A stretch of 64,000 nucleotides of DNA from Chytridium lagenaria (lineage: Eukaryota > Chytridiomycota > Chytridiomycetes > Chytridiales > Chytridiaceae): contig JAHLKC010000088.1 of NCBI GenBank assembly GCA_025449115.1, forward strand, positions 109,433-173,432, given 5' to 3'. Every line of letters begins with the position of its first letter. Positions within the stretch are counted from its first letter, which is position 1. The translations under genes were made by a program, and so were the position numbers. Shown here piece by piece: positions 10,338 through 22,600 of this stretch. Under the pieces are notes generated by a model. The model had not been told where the DNA came from. It searched no databases and was given only the letters and a program-made list of their open reading frames with translations.

Positions 10338-11215
10338 TCAAGGGGGGTATCGGTTTACCGTCCACACTTTGAGACCCCGACGTCGATCGACCCTGGAAAC
10401 ACGACGGGAGCAAGTCCGGGCCGGTTTGCGAGTGGATGGACGGGGGTGACGAGTTGTGCGGAGTGGACGGTGGCGACGAAGTGAGGAGGGAATGAGGGAC
10501 GAGAGGGTTGTTCTTGGTGTTGGTGTGGGAAGGACGGATGGGAACACGGCTGGTTCCGGTCTGGTGGTGTTGGGTAATGTGAATGTAGGAAGTGGGGAGA
10601 GGAGGTAGGAGAGGGGGTCGAATGGCGCAGGCTGGGAGAGGTCGAAGGTGGGGAAAGTGGTGCTAGTGAAAGAAGATGGCGCTGATGGTGTTGTCGGGAA
10701 AAAGGCGGAGAGGTCTGCAAAGAGGTCCTCGGTTTCGAGCAGATTGGAAGGGGATGAAGTCGTTGAGACGGGTGAAGTGGTATCACTTTGGTAAGGCAAA
10801 GGCGAGGGAGCGAGTGATAATGAATCTGGGGTGCTTGGGGCGAGTGCTAAAGAGGATGATCCGTTGTTGAAGAGATGCGATTGAAGTGATGCCACGGTGT
10901 TGGACAACGCCTGGACCTGCACAGAAAGAAGATTCTTTTCTGTCTCTGCGGACTTGAGATGATCTTTGAGGGACTGGATCTCGGCAAGAAGGACAGAGTT
11001 GGTTGCTTCAAGATCGTCCATTTGTTGGCGCTTTTTTTCACGGCTGACTTGTGCGGCGATACGGTTACGAACGATTCTAAGAAAGATCAGGGTGTTAACA
11101 AAGGTTTCCATGACGAAGTAATTAACAGAAAGGTTTAATTATATACCTTGCTTTAAGTTTTTCCTCCCTTTCCTCGGGCGAGCTTCTTCCCACCCACAGC
11201 TGTAGTGCCCGCCAT
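10338..11215 (-). CDS. Hac1/XBP1-type bZIP transcription factor
   Basis: The basic region RIVRNRIAAQVSREKKRQQM is the Hac1/HacA/XBP1 class (NRxAAQxSRxKK, rather than the AP-1 NxxAAxxCR or Gcn4 form), followed by a coiled coil with heptad leucines from DDLEATNSVL to NTVASLQSHL. The rest is Ser/Thr/Pro-rich with an acidic patch (LETEDLFADLSAFF) typical of activation domains. Exon 1 (11215-11147) ends EEREEKLKA; a 70-nt intron (11146-11077) joins it to the basic region. A frame break lies near 11185 in exon 1. In other fungi this factor runs the unfolded protein response and its mRNA is cut by Ire1; a matching stem-loop is present at 10541-10557. The 3' end is uncertain: 10338 is only where the bZIP frame stops. 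Confidence 0.8.
10541..10557 (-). promoter_or_regulatory. Candidate Ire1 cleavage stem-loop
   Basis: On the mRNA strand the sequence is GGAAC-CAGCCGU-GUUCC: a perfect 5-bp stem closing a 7-nt loop that fits the Ire1 consensus CNG|CNGN. It lies downstream of the bZIP region in the C-terminal half of the coding sequence, where HAC1-class sites occur. A second loop of this type was not found downstream, so unconventional splicing is suggested, not shown. Confidence 0.45.
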
Positions 11216-11789
11216 CTTCACCGTCCCATCCTTCATCGGCAATGGTGATGACAAAGAGAGGCAAGGAGAAGGACTCCTCACTTTACCTCCGTCAACAACA
11301 GACAAAGATGAGGCATGGTGGTGGTGATGGCTTGCAGCTGTGGAGCCCTCTCCCTGCAGAGAGGAGCTATCGTAAAGGACAAAGTCCTTGAGGGCAGTGT
11401 GCGGCGTGAGTGTCGTGTTGGGGACATTTTCTCTCTTTTTTTATGCTATGCGCACAGGAATACAGGTTTTGTAGAGAGGTGAGGTGGTCCTTTTTAACGA
11501 CGACAAGTGTTCGACCGAGGATGGGTGTGAGTGACGGAGTGGATGAGGATGAGGAGAGGTGTCTTTTGCTTCCACGTATCTTGCGGTCTGTGGATGTTTT
11601 CAGCTTCCCAGCCTGGTTCGTGGAGCGGTTTTATTTCTTTTTGCAGTTGCTGATTGAAAGGTGATACAAGGCGGTGCTCCAAGTGGAGAGAGATCATTGG
11701 ATGGAAATACAGGTATTCTATTGGATGAAAAATGGTGCATTTTGGTTGGTTAAAGATTCATTGATGGATGGGCATCTCAGCCTCTTAAA
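11216..11789. other. Upstream region of the bZIP gene, no gene seen
   Basis: It contains a stable inverted repeat CCTCTC-TGCAGG-GAGAGG (11354-11371) and short plus-strand ORFs without family signatures. It probably includes the bZIP promoter and 5' leader. Confidence 0.4.
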
Positions 11790-12480
11790 TACCGGCCTCC
11801 ACGCTGCTGCACTCTTAGCTTGGAGGCCATTACTTTCTCCCGTTGGTCTTACATTGCGCAGGATGCACGACATCGCCGTGCCCACCCAGACAGTTCCTTC
11901 TATACACGCCTCGTCGCCCTCCAAAACATAGCCTTTTGTCTTCTTACCTAGCTGAAGCCGGTTACCGCGGTGGAATATTGACCGCCTTGACCCCAAGGCC
12001 GTTACATGGATCCCTGATGGTTCTGGCATCCATATCGCTTTATACACCGGGAAAACTATCAAAGCCAGCTGGCGTCATTGAACGTATTGTTTTTCGTTCC
12101 AACCCTACTCCATTACATGTGTTATCAACGCTCTCCGCGAATATGCGCGTGAATCTCTTTTCTGGGTTTCCCTCTTTTTTAAGTCTTTTTGTCTTTCCCG
12201 CTATCACCTCGACTACCTATTACCCAATGTCTTCAGTCTCTTACCCCGTGATGCAGTCTCATTTAGTCAGTGCCTAACGAACTTGCAATTCCTACGTCAA
12301 CGAGACCGGCATCCAAGGTTTACGCGTCGCCAAAGCCATTTCCGCAGTTGTACTCACCGATTCTATTCCTACGGTCATGGCAGTTGGTCATTGGCGTTCT
12401 CCTCACGCTGCCGCCCGCTATTCCCTACTTGCAAAAGCAGTTTACACTATCAAACTAATGTTGCTCTTACCACATGGCAA
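11790..12480 (+). pseudogene. Decayed tyrosine-recombinase element
   Basis: Fragments spread over shifting frames add up to the C-terminal half of a tyrosine recombinase of the kind carried by DIRS-like retroelements and Cryptons. These include a strand-turn-strand with IPDGSGIHIALYTGKTIKAS (about 12005-12060), VINALREYARESLFWVS (about 12120-12170), GIQGLRVAKAISAVV with the catalytic Arg (about 12310-12350), and GHWRSPHAAARY at 12386-12421 with the His/Trp and Tyr positions. The His of the HxxR box is replaced by Gln. Stops and frameshifts exceed those of neighbouring genes, so it is a true relic. No terminal repeats were recognised. Confidence 0.6.
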
Positions 12481-13190
12481 AGATCACTTGTACAGTGGTG
12501 TCACGACGTCCCTTCTTACTTCTTCTTTCAATCTCTTACCTTAAACCCACAATAAACCTAATTCTCAGCATTGGACTCTCACTTCCCCTATGTGCAACTT
12601 ATGAGCAGTGGCGTTTTCATACCCGCTCGCTGGAGTCTTTGATTATATTTCCATTGCTGAATCTACAGATCACATACATAAAATAAAATAGATTAAACGG
12701 GTTAGGCAATGCTATGTGTACAAGCAAGCGGGTAATGGAGTGATAACCCAAGTTGACTTTGACGCGAGGACGAACCATTAAACTGTCACCGCCCCCCTTT
12801 TTTTTTTTTTTTTTTTTCCTTCGTGTGGCCCAAGAATAGATTTCGGACTCGCAAAAAACCATGCACTCCCATCTCCGCTATCCAACAACCCCACTCCCCA
12901 CAGCCTTACATCATCGAAGCGGGTTACTAGAGCCAGTGTCTCTGTCTTCCATGAACTCTGGGTGGTCAACGATGGCGTGGGGTGGAGGTGGGAAAAGGAA
13001 ATGCAATGATGGTGATAGTTACCGATGGTGTAGCGGAAGGAGAACAGATGATGGTGAGAGTCATCCTATTTCGTTCTTCTTGCTCAAAGCTGATAAAACG
13101 TTTTAGAAGAAGATCCGGTCGACCGATTTTTTTGCCGAGTCCTGAGGAAATGCGGGAACGACCACGTCGTTATACCCTGTTGTTGACGGC
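12481..13190. other. Intergenic or weakly coding region
   Basis: It holds a T22 tract at about 12797-12818 and several short ORFs on both strands with no recognisable family. Parts of 12860-13110 may be upstream exons of the ORF at 13191-13391. Confidence 0.3.
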
Positions 13191-13391
13191 GTGGATAGGA
13201 ACGCTATGGAGTTGGGGTCGCCTGTTCGGACGGCGCTGGTGGACAGAGTAGAGGCAGAACGGGTACCGCAATCTATAGATGTGAGGCAGCGTACCGAGAT
13301 GATGGGAGTCGGGGGTGTGAATGAGGAAGCAGGGTGTAGGTTTTGTAGGAGTGGGGCGACGGGACATATGGGGCATCGGGGGTTAATGTAG
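13191..13391 (+). CDS. Hypothetical protein, C-terminal part
   Basis: The frame is open from about 13149 (GNAGTTTSLYPVVDGV) and ends with TAG at 13391. It has coding-like G-ending codons and a terminal CRFC motif followed by SGATGHMGHRG. No family recognised; the given start is only the first in-frame ATG and the true gene probably begins further upstream. Confidence 0.35.
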   Translation: MDRNAMELGSPVRTALVDRVEAERVPQSIDVRQRTEMMGVGGVNEEAGCRFCRSGATGHMGHRGLM

Positions 13392-16099
13392 AGGGTCTCC
13401 TTTGTGTCGATGATTTGAGGGGGAATTTGTGTTTGTACAGCTTTTTATCGTCGTTTGTTTATTTTCCCGCTCGTTTATTTTCCCGTCCGTTTATGGACGT
13501 TGTCGCCGTTTTGTCTTTTCCTGTTACGGAAGATTATGTTGTTTCTATTTGTTTGGTCCGTTTGCGACCGTCTGTAATATTATTCGTTGTGTGTATAAAG
13601 AGAATCTTTTGTGCTGCTTGCAAGCTCGTTTCATTTTAGAAGGAGGTTTTTTTTCAAAAGTTTTGCTGGACAGACGGATCACGTTGGCTCAGAAGAAACT
13701 CCCTCCGAATAATCACACATCACGTACGTAGGCGCTTGAGAATCCGCACAGATGCACATTTTAACATTATAGAGGAGTATTGAAGTTCACAAAAAGTTTA
13801 TCATTTTTATATTATTAAAATCTAACGTATTTATTTAACTCCACACAGTTGCAAATAACGCGGCGCACGCAGGCTACCATCTTCCATTTGATTTCTCTTG
13901 TCGCCATGTTCCCAGGCAATAATTGAGTCGAAATAACATTTAAAATAAAAAACGTGTGAAATTTCAAGATTGGCTTTTTATGCTTTTTGATGCGACAGGA
14001 GGATTGATGGGACAGAGGGTGAAGGATCAAGCCATGTTGGGTATCAAGGTGGAGATGTCGACGAGATGGAGGAGAGTATCCTTTATGGAAAGAAGGGAGG
14101 GATAAGAAGACAAACCTGATCCAGTAAATAGTTTAACGCTACCGCCCTTTCGAAGCCTTGGACGTTCTGCATCGTATCCGTACCTTTCCTCCCTACCCTC
14201 TACTTCTCAAACTTTAGTCATGTAGATGCCTTCACATGTGCCTCTTCCTCCCAAGCCTTTGTTGTATTGAAAACGCGAAGCGTATCCATTGATAGGAGTC
14301 GTTTGAGCCGTCTTCTAAAAACCACCCTCTGCACCTGTTATATGACCCTCGTCGTCCTTTTCTCCTCCTTCTACGTAGAGCAGCCATCCAATAGCAATCC
14401 CTTTACCCCGCTTTTTCCTTCCTCTCTACCACATTTACTGGATATCGAAGGAAGGAACAAGGAGGAAAGGGTCCTGGTTATTGAAAAGGAATTGGAAGAC
14501 TCTCGGCCGTCTTTCGAGAGGAGGAGGAGGAGGAGAACAGAGAGAGGAAGCGGAGGAAGAGGGAGCGAGGACAATGAGGAGAAGGGGCTAGAACAAACCA
14601 CAGGATCAACGTTTAGCAGATGTTGTAAATTCTTGCAAGAAGAGAGAAGGAAATCTTAAGACAAAACAATTGTAAACAAATGGGTTGACGAATTTCAACA
14701 TCAGCCCCGCAATCCCTTCTTGTTTACTCCACTGCACTTGTCCTCCTCCTACCTTGCTTACCTCCTCCATCCAATTCACCTTTCCTTCTCCAAAACGCAG
14801 GAAAGGGCGACGGCGGCTGCGACGAATAGCAGACGCGGTTGCCATCTCTTTCTACGTCAGTGAACGAGTTGCAAGCAAGTCTTTCAAGGTCGAGAAAGGT
14901 GTTGAGGTGTTTGTTGTTCAGGTATTTGTTGAGGAGTGTTTTGTTTTCTTGTTGATAGTGCTCTGTCGTCCATTTCCAAAACCTCGATCCTCTACTCCCT
15001 CCTTACAATACGGATCGCCCACAAGGTGGAAGGGCGATGACGACTGCATCGAGTCTCCAAGGAACTACTGTCTTCCCTAAACCCTACCCACTTGAATGAG
15101 CCAACCCAAACATGATCCATTACATAGATAACGACGACGAAGCCTCGAGACGAGAGCGGATCTTGACGACCTCAACAGAAACTCTCGACTCGCGTAGAAG
15201 ACGTGATAGTAACGTTGATTTAGAATGTGACAATGGTTTATATCCGCAATCCTCACTAGTACGTTTATCTTTTCTCATATGGTCTTCATTCTTTCACTTT
15301 TAGTAACACTTTAAGTATTTAAAAAGAACAAGGAAACCTACACAAGATCTTTCCGGTAGCGCTACTTTAACGAGAAACGCAGCCCACCGATGTACGTCGC
15401 GATAATATCTACGGTATACATTTTATATGACAAGACTAAGGGTCGAGAAGGTCTTCGACAATCAAGCCATGGCCTTCTTTCACCTCGGGTTCTTAAGGCT
15501 CTTCGATGATGATTGCAGCACGAACGACTTTGTGAGTAGACCATCCACATTTCGTTTCCCTGTCCCTCAAGCATCGGCACCAAACATCAAGACATATCTG
15601 AAGTGTACGTCAACACTATGGAAGGCACGATACCCGATTTCGACCTCGATCCGTTTTGAAGGTAACGTTAAGCCAGGTGCTTGATACCCACGAGCGGTAC
15701 TGCATACCCTCATGTGTGCGGTTAGAGAGATAAGTACGTTGTTTAAGATTTTGAAATTAGTTTACAAATGTCGAAGTCATCTAAACCTTTTTCTAAAAAT
15801 AGACAACCCAATCACAGAGCAGTGTTTATGGCATCAACGGCGCCAACCACGTCACGGGCAGTAAGACGGCGAGAACGACGCAAGATCATCCACCATTCAA
15901 CCAAGTTACTTGCAGGGGTGTGAAGCATATCGGTAAATTCTTTCCTCTTGCATGCATGCTGAGCAGTCTAACCGGTTTCCATATGTTGTACCTAGGTATC
16001 TCAATTAAAGATATCTCGATTCCGTCCTCGAAAGACCCGATAGCATCCTGTCACGATTTAGAGGCGGAACAAGATCTCTCCCGTGAGGACGTGTCATTA
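13392..16099. other. Region without recognisable genes
   Basis: Short unrelated ORFs only. 13430-13640 is T-rich on the plus strand. 14510-14590 is a purine-rich tract coding Arg/Glu runs in one frame. From about 15800 the sequence begins to share phrases (flanks of GATAGCAAGGAT and 'CGACCTAT') with the repeat array that follows. Confidence 0.3.
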
Positions 16100-16310
16100 C
16101 AATAAGCAGTCTGACGACGTCAACGATGGCAGCGATGTTACACGAGAATAGCGGTTGCAAGGATATAAGAAAGTACTACGAGACTAGCGGTAGCAAAAGA
16201 TTCAGCGACGTATAACACCCTTCATCTCTATGGTACTGTTATTACATTGACACGCGCTTCGATGGAAAAAACGAACACTCAAATATGTGACCAACGATTG
16301 CTAAGCAAAT

Positions 16311-17305
16311 CGATCAAGACTATACCGGGAAGGGTTTGGATGTTTTGGCAAGCCAGACGCGAAAGTAAGTGTATGTTTCGTTTTTATCTTCTTATGACTT
16401 TTCCAATCCTGACCAGAATAACATTTCTCCACAACAAACATTAGGGTAATGCTGACGAGAACACAGCAATTACGCCAACGAGAATCACTGACACTAGACG
16501 GTCAAGGTTGCTTCCTCGTCAACTGGGGATCCCAACTCCCCATAACGATTATCGATCCTCGCGACGCCAGACACCACCGAGAATACCGAATCGACAAACA
16601 CCACTTCAAGATCGCGAGTTTGCCTCATTCCTTTCTACGGCACTTGTTGTCGCGTTGGTTTAATGTAGAAAAGATCCGGCTTTGAAGACGGTAACGATGG
16701 CGACTGCGACGCCAACGAGGTCACCCGGAAGACCAGACGTACGAGACCCCTTGTTTCCTTCTTCCCCTCCTTTCCCCTTCTTAGGCGAATTCCGTATTAG
16801 TGGCGTTGACGTCGTCGAGGTCCCAGCACCTATACCAGATTCTGAGGATGGCACCAATGGCGCCTACGACGCCTACGAGGTCACTTCTGAGAGCAGATGA
16901 GCGAGAGTCTCTCTTTCCCATCTTTTTTCTTTTCCGTACAGTGCAGGCTTAATTTGAAGGAGTTGAGATAACGATGTAGACTTTGGGGGGCAACAATGGC
17001 GACTGCGACGCCAACGAAGTGACTTGCAAGACTAGACGAGTATCATTTCACGTTTCCAGCCCTTCCCTTCTTTCCCTTCAAAACAGGCTTCACATTTTTA
17101 AGCGTCAATTAAGCAAGCCACTCCAACATCGATCGCGGATTCTACGGACGGCAACGATGGTGACTGCGACGTCAACGAGGTCACTTCGAGCCTAACGAGC
17201 AAGATCCAATCCCATTTTTCCCCATAATTAGCAAGCCTTTCCTGAAGACGGTAACGATGCGACTGCGACGCCAACGAGTTCACTCTTGAGGCTAGCTGAG
17301 CAATT
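16311..17305. repeat. Higher-order repeat unit 1
   Basis: It contains five core copies plus a ~200-bp non-core segment (16445-16625) reading GQGCFLVNWGSQLPIT in one frame. It is closely matched by units 2 and 3. Confidence 0.75.
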
Positions 17306-18303
17306 CGATCAAGACAATGCCAGGGACTTTTTTGATGTTTGGGCAGGCCGGGTGCGAAAGTAATGTATGTCTCATTTTTATCTTCTTCATTTTCTTTCCG
17401 TTCTTGACCAGATTAACATTCTCATAACAAATAAATAGGATGTTGCTGACGAGGAAACAGCAACCACCAAGCCAACGAGAATCACTGAGGCTAGACGGCC
17501 AAGGTTGCTTCCTCGTCAACTGGGAATCCCAACTCCCCATAACGATTATCGATCCCCGCGACGCCAGAAACCACCGAGAATACCGAATCGACAAACACCA
17601 CTTCAAGATGCGAAATTGCCTTATTTCTTTCTATGGCACTTGTTGTTGCGTTGGTTTAATGTAGAAAAGATCCGTTTGAAGACGGTAACGATGGCGACTG
17701 CGACGCCACGAGGTCGCCCAGAAGACCAGACGTACGAGACCCCTTGTTTCCTTCTTCCCCTCCTTTCCCCTTCTTAGGCGAATTCCGTATTAGTGGCGTT
17801 GACGTCGTCGAGGTCCCAGCACCTATACCAGATTCTGAGGATGGCACCAATGCGCCTACGACGCCTACGAGGTCACTTCTGAGAGCAGATGAGCGAGAGT
17901 CTCTCTTCCCATCTTTTTTCTTTTCCGTACAGTGCAGGCTTAATTTGAAGGAGTTGAATAACGATTGTAGACTCTTTGGGCGGCAACAATGGCGACTGCG
18001 ACGCCAACGAAGTGACTTGCAAGACTAGACGAGTATCATTTCACGTTTCCAGCCCTTCCTTCTTTTCCCTTCAAAACAGGTTCACATTTTTAAGCGTCAA
18101 TTAAGCAAGCCACTCCAACATCGATCGCGGATTCTACGGACGGCAACGATGGTGACTGCGACTCAACGAGGTCACTTCGAGCCTAACGAGCAAGATCCAA
18201 TCCCATTTTTTCCCATGATTAGCAAGATCTCCTTTCCTGAGGACGGTAACGATGACGACTGCGACCCAACGAGTTCACTCTCAAGGCTAGTTGAGCAAAA
18301 TTC
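17306..18303. repeat. Higher-order repeat unit 2
   Basis: It is collinear with unit 1 across its length, including GTAGAAAAGATCCG at 17661 and the pair of pyrimidine blocks; differences are point changes and 1-2 bp indels. Confidence 0.75.
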
Positions 18304-19620
18304 TATCAAGACAATGCAGGGACGTTTTTTGATGTTTAGGCAGCCGGGTGCGAAAGTAAATGTATGTTTCTTTTTTATCTTCATTTTCTTTCCGTTCTTG
18401 ACCAGATTAACATTCTCCATAACAAACATTAGGGTTTGCTGACGAGGAACAGCAACTACGCCAGCAAGAATCACTGAGGCTAGTCGGTCAAGGTTGCTTC
18501 CTCATCAACTGGGGATCCCAAATCCGCATAAGGATTATGAATCCTCGCGACGCCAGACATCACCGAGAATTCCAAATCGACAAACACCATTTCAAGATCG
18601 CGAGATTGCCTCATTTCTTTCTATGGCACTTGTTGTTGCGTTGGTTTGACATAAGAACGATCTGGCTTTGAAGACGGTAACGATGGCGACTGCGACGCCA
18701 ACGAGGTCACCCGGAAGACCAGACGTACGAGACCCTTGTTTCCTTTCTTCCCCTCCTTTCCCCTTCTTAGGCGAATTTCGTATTAGTGGCGTTGACGTCG
18801 TCGAGGTCAGCACCTATACCAGATTCTGAGGATGGCAAGAATGGCGACCCCGACGCCAACGAGATCACTTTTGAGAGTAGATGAGCGAGAGTCTCTCTTT
18901 CCTGTCTTTTTTCTTTTCCGTACAGTACAGGCTTTAATTGAAGGGCGGCAACGATGGCGACTGCGACGCCAACGAAGTGATTTGCAAGACCAGACGAGTA
19001 AGCAAGCCCCTCGAATATCGATCGCGGATTCTACGGACGGCAACGATGATGACTGCGACGTCAAAAAGTCAATTCAAGCCGAGCAAGATCCAATCTCTTT
19101 TTTCCATACTTAACAAGTCTCCTTTCTGAGGACGGTAAAAATGACGACTGCGACGCCAACGAATTCATTCTTGAGGCCAGTTGAGCAATATCCCCGATTA
19201 TCCCGGAGGACGACAGGCCATGACGACTGTGACGTCAAGAAGGTTAATTTTGCGACTAGTGGGCGAGATTCCATTCCCGTCTTTCTGTTATTCTTTCCTC
19301 CCAATAATAACAAGACTAAACCGAGATTTGGAGCACCATCCAGGATCGCGACGACGACAACGAGGCCAATTTAAAGCCAGAAAAGCGAGCTTCCTTCTTT
19401 TTCTTTCTCTCCTCTTAAGTCGACGGCCTTTAGTATCGCGAGAGTAGCGTAAGCCAGGATTCAGCGACCTATCTCCACGAGACTAGTGATAACAATAGAT
19501 ATGGCGACCTATCCAGCCTTCATCCACAAGGACTGTTATGCATTTGTACGCGATTCGATTGGTTAAACGAACTCTCGAATCATGTTATCGACGATGGCTA
19601 AGCAAATAAGGCCCAAATTA
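18304..19620. repeat. Higher-order repeat unit 3 (longer, more diverged)
   Basis: The first ~650 bp matches units 1-2. The remainder has extra, more diverged core copies at about 18946, 19038 and 19133. Its non-core segment still reads GQGCFLINWGSQ. Confidence 0.7.
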
Positions 19621-22600
19621 GATCAAGATGATGCAGGGACTTAGGCAGGCCGGGTGCGAAAGTAAGTGTATGTTTCAGTTTCCTTTCTAATTTCTTTGTA
19701 ATCCGACTACGCCAACGAGAATCACTAGGCTAGAGGTTTAACGTTGCTTTTCGTCAGCTGGGAATTTCATTTCCCCATAACGGTTATCGATCCTCATGGC
19801 GTCAGACACGACCGAATATACCGAATCGCCAAACATTACTACCGAAATAAGACATTCCAGATCGCCAGAGCCTCATTTCTAACTTAGGAATTTGTTGTCG
19901 CGTTAGTTTAATATAAAAACCGAGCCCCTGAAGACACTTACGATGGCGACTACGACGCCAACGAGTTATTCACGAGACCACACGATCGATCCCATTTCGC
20001 CATGTTTCCTCTTTTTCCCAATGCAGGCTTCGTTTGTTAAGGCATGCAATTATTCGAGTCGAAATCCGCCGAATCATTACGGAATTATTCTTTCGCGGCT
20101 ACGATGGCAATGGGACGCCAACGAGGTTATTCACGAGACCAGACGATCGAGATCCTATTTTGCCATCTTCCCGTCGTTTCCTCTTTTCCTCAATGCAGGC
20201 TTCGTTTGTAAAAGTGTGCACTTAATCGAGGTCGAAGTCCTCAGAACCATTAATTGTAGTTTTTTTCGGCGGTGATGATGATGACTGCGACGCGAACGAG
20301 GTATTGAATGAACCAGATGCGCGAATCCCCTTATTTTTTTTTTCTTTTTGTCAAAGCAGGATATGTTCTAATGGCGTCGATTAAAGCAAGTCCCCGAGCC
20401 TGATCAAGACTCTTAATAAAACGAACCGATGGAAACTGCGACGCCAACGAGTCACCCACAAGACCAGATGCACGAGACCCCCAAGTGTTCCTCTTCCCTC
20501 CTTTCCCTTTCTTACGAGATATTCAGCGAGCCAGATGAGCGAAAGAATTATTTTCTATGGCGTCCATTAAAGCAAGTCCCGGAGCCCTATCAAGACTCCT
20601 GAAGACAATGGCGATGGCAACTGCGACTCCAACGAGGTCACCAGACGATTGAAATTTCAACTTTTCGACCTTTCTTTTCCCTTCGAAAACAGGCTTCGTA
20701 TTATATTGTCAATTGAGCAGGCCCTTCCAACATCAATCGCGAATTCTGCGGACGACAGCCGTCACCATCACGTCAACGAGGTCACTCGAGCCAGGCGAGC
20801 AAGATCCGATCCCCTTTTTAACCATAATAGCAAAGTCTCCTTTCCTGAAGACGGGTAACGATGGCGACTGCGACGCCACCGAGCTCACTCTTGAGGCCAG
20901 TCAAGCAACATCCCCCATTTATTCCCTGACGAAAACGTGCAACTGCGACTGTGACGTTAAGAAGTTCAATTTGCGACCAGCAATCGAGATTCCCCCATTC
21001 TCGTCTTCCTCTTCCATTATTTTATTCCTTTTAATAATAACAAACTTTACCGAGTTGGATCACCGTACAGAATCGTGACGACGACAGCAAGGTCATTTTA
21101 AAGACCAGACGAGCGAGTTTCCTTCTCTCCCTTCCCTCTTCCCCCCCGAAGCAGTCACCGGCCTTTTTTATCCCGAGAATAGCGATAGCAAGGATCTAGC
21201 GACCTATCCCCACGAGACAAGCGGTAGCCAAGCTTACACGACCTATCTTGCCCTTCATCGCGATGGCAATTACAGGCGCTTTGATGGGAAAAACAAGCAC
21301 TCAGATCTTGTATTCAGCAATCGCTACACAAGTAAGGCCCCAAATCGATCAAGACTATGTCCGGAACATTTTGAATGTTTCGGTAGGCCGGGTTCGAAAG
21401 TGACTGTATGTTTCATTTTCCTCTTCTTCACTTTCTTTGCAGTCTTGATCAGATTAACATTTCTCTATTGCAATATAAGGTGTGCTGACGAGGAAACAGC
21501 AACTACGATAACGAGCATCACTGAGGCTAGAGGTTTAATGTTGCTTTCTCGTCATCTAGAATACCAATTCCCCATTACGATTATCGATCCTTACGACGCC
21601 ACGAGCGAGTATACCGAATCGCCAAACACCACTACCGAATCGAGGCAATCAAGATCGCGAGAGCCTCATCTCTTACTTAGGCATTTGTTGTCGCGTTGGT
21701 TTAATATAATATGATGATCCCCCAAAATGGCAACTGCGCTGCCAACGAGGTCATTCACGAGACCAGACGATTGAATTCCCATTTCGCCATATTCCCGTCG
21801 TTTCCTCTTTTCCTCAATGCAGGCTTCGTTTGTTAAGGTGTGCACTTAATCGAGGTCGAAATCCCCAGAACCATTACTGGATGTTTTATTGGGGCGGGTA
21901 CGATGGCGACTGCGACACGAACGAGGTAACTCGCAAGACCAGATTATGAGTGAAATTTCACCTTTCCCTTCATTCCCCTTCAAAACTGGCTTCATATTCT
22001 AAAGCGCCGATTAAGCAGTCCCTTCCAGCATTGACGGCAATTTCTGCGGACGGCAACGATGGCACCTGCAAAATGTGAACGAGGTCACTTCGAGCCACAC
22101 GAACAAGATCGGAACCCCATTTTTACCATAATTAGCAAAGTCTCCAAGACGGAAACGATGGCGACTTCGATGCCAACGAGCTCACTCTTGAGACCAGCCA
22201 ATCAATATCCCCCGTGCATTCCCTGGCGACAGCATGCTACGACGACAACATGCTTCGGCGACGCCGCGACTGTGACGTTCAGGTATTATGTTTTTTTTTG
22301 CGACTAGGCAAGTGAGATTCCCCCATTGCCGTCTCTCCATTATATCCCTCTTCCTTATAGTATCAAAGACTAATCGGGATTTGGAGCACCATACGGAATT
22401 GTGATGATGAGAACAATGTTAATTCCGAGACCAAACGAGCGAGTTTCTTTCTTTCACTCCCTTCTCCCCTCCGCCTCAGAGAGGTCGACGGCCCTGATTT
22501 AAAGATGGTCCCAACTACTCCAGAGTTTTAAGGATGGTAACGATGGCGACCGCGACGTCATCGAGGTCTATGCCAAAAGTAGCAAGCGAAATCGCCTAGC

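Noticed and set aside
11354..11371. CCTCTC-TGCAGG-GAGAGG hairpin as the second Ire1 site
   Set aside because: It lies upstream of the bZIP start on the mRNA and its natural loop is 6 nt, so it does not fit the HAC1 arrangement.
16680..17280. Array core read as a Ca-binding-like repeat protein (DGNDGDCDANEVT)
   Set aside because: Frame is not maintained between adjacent cores, stops intervene, and indels are free; better explained as non-coding satellite.
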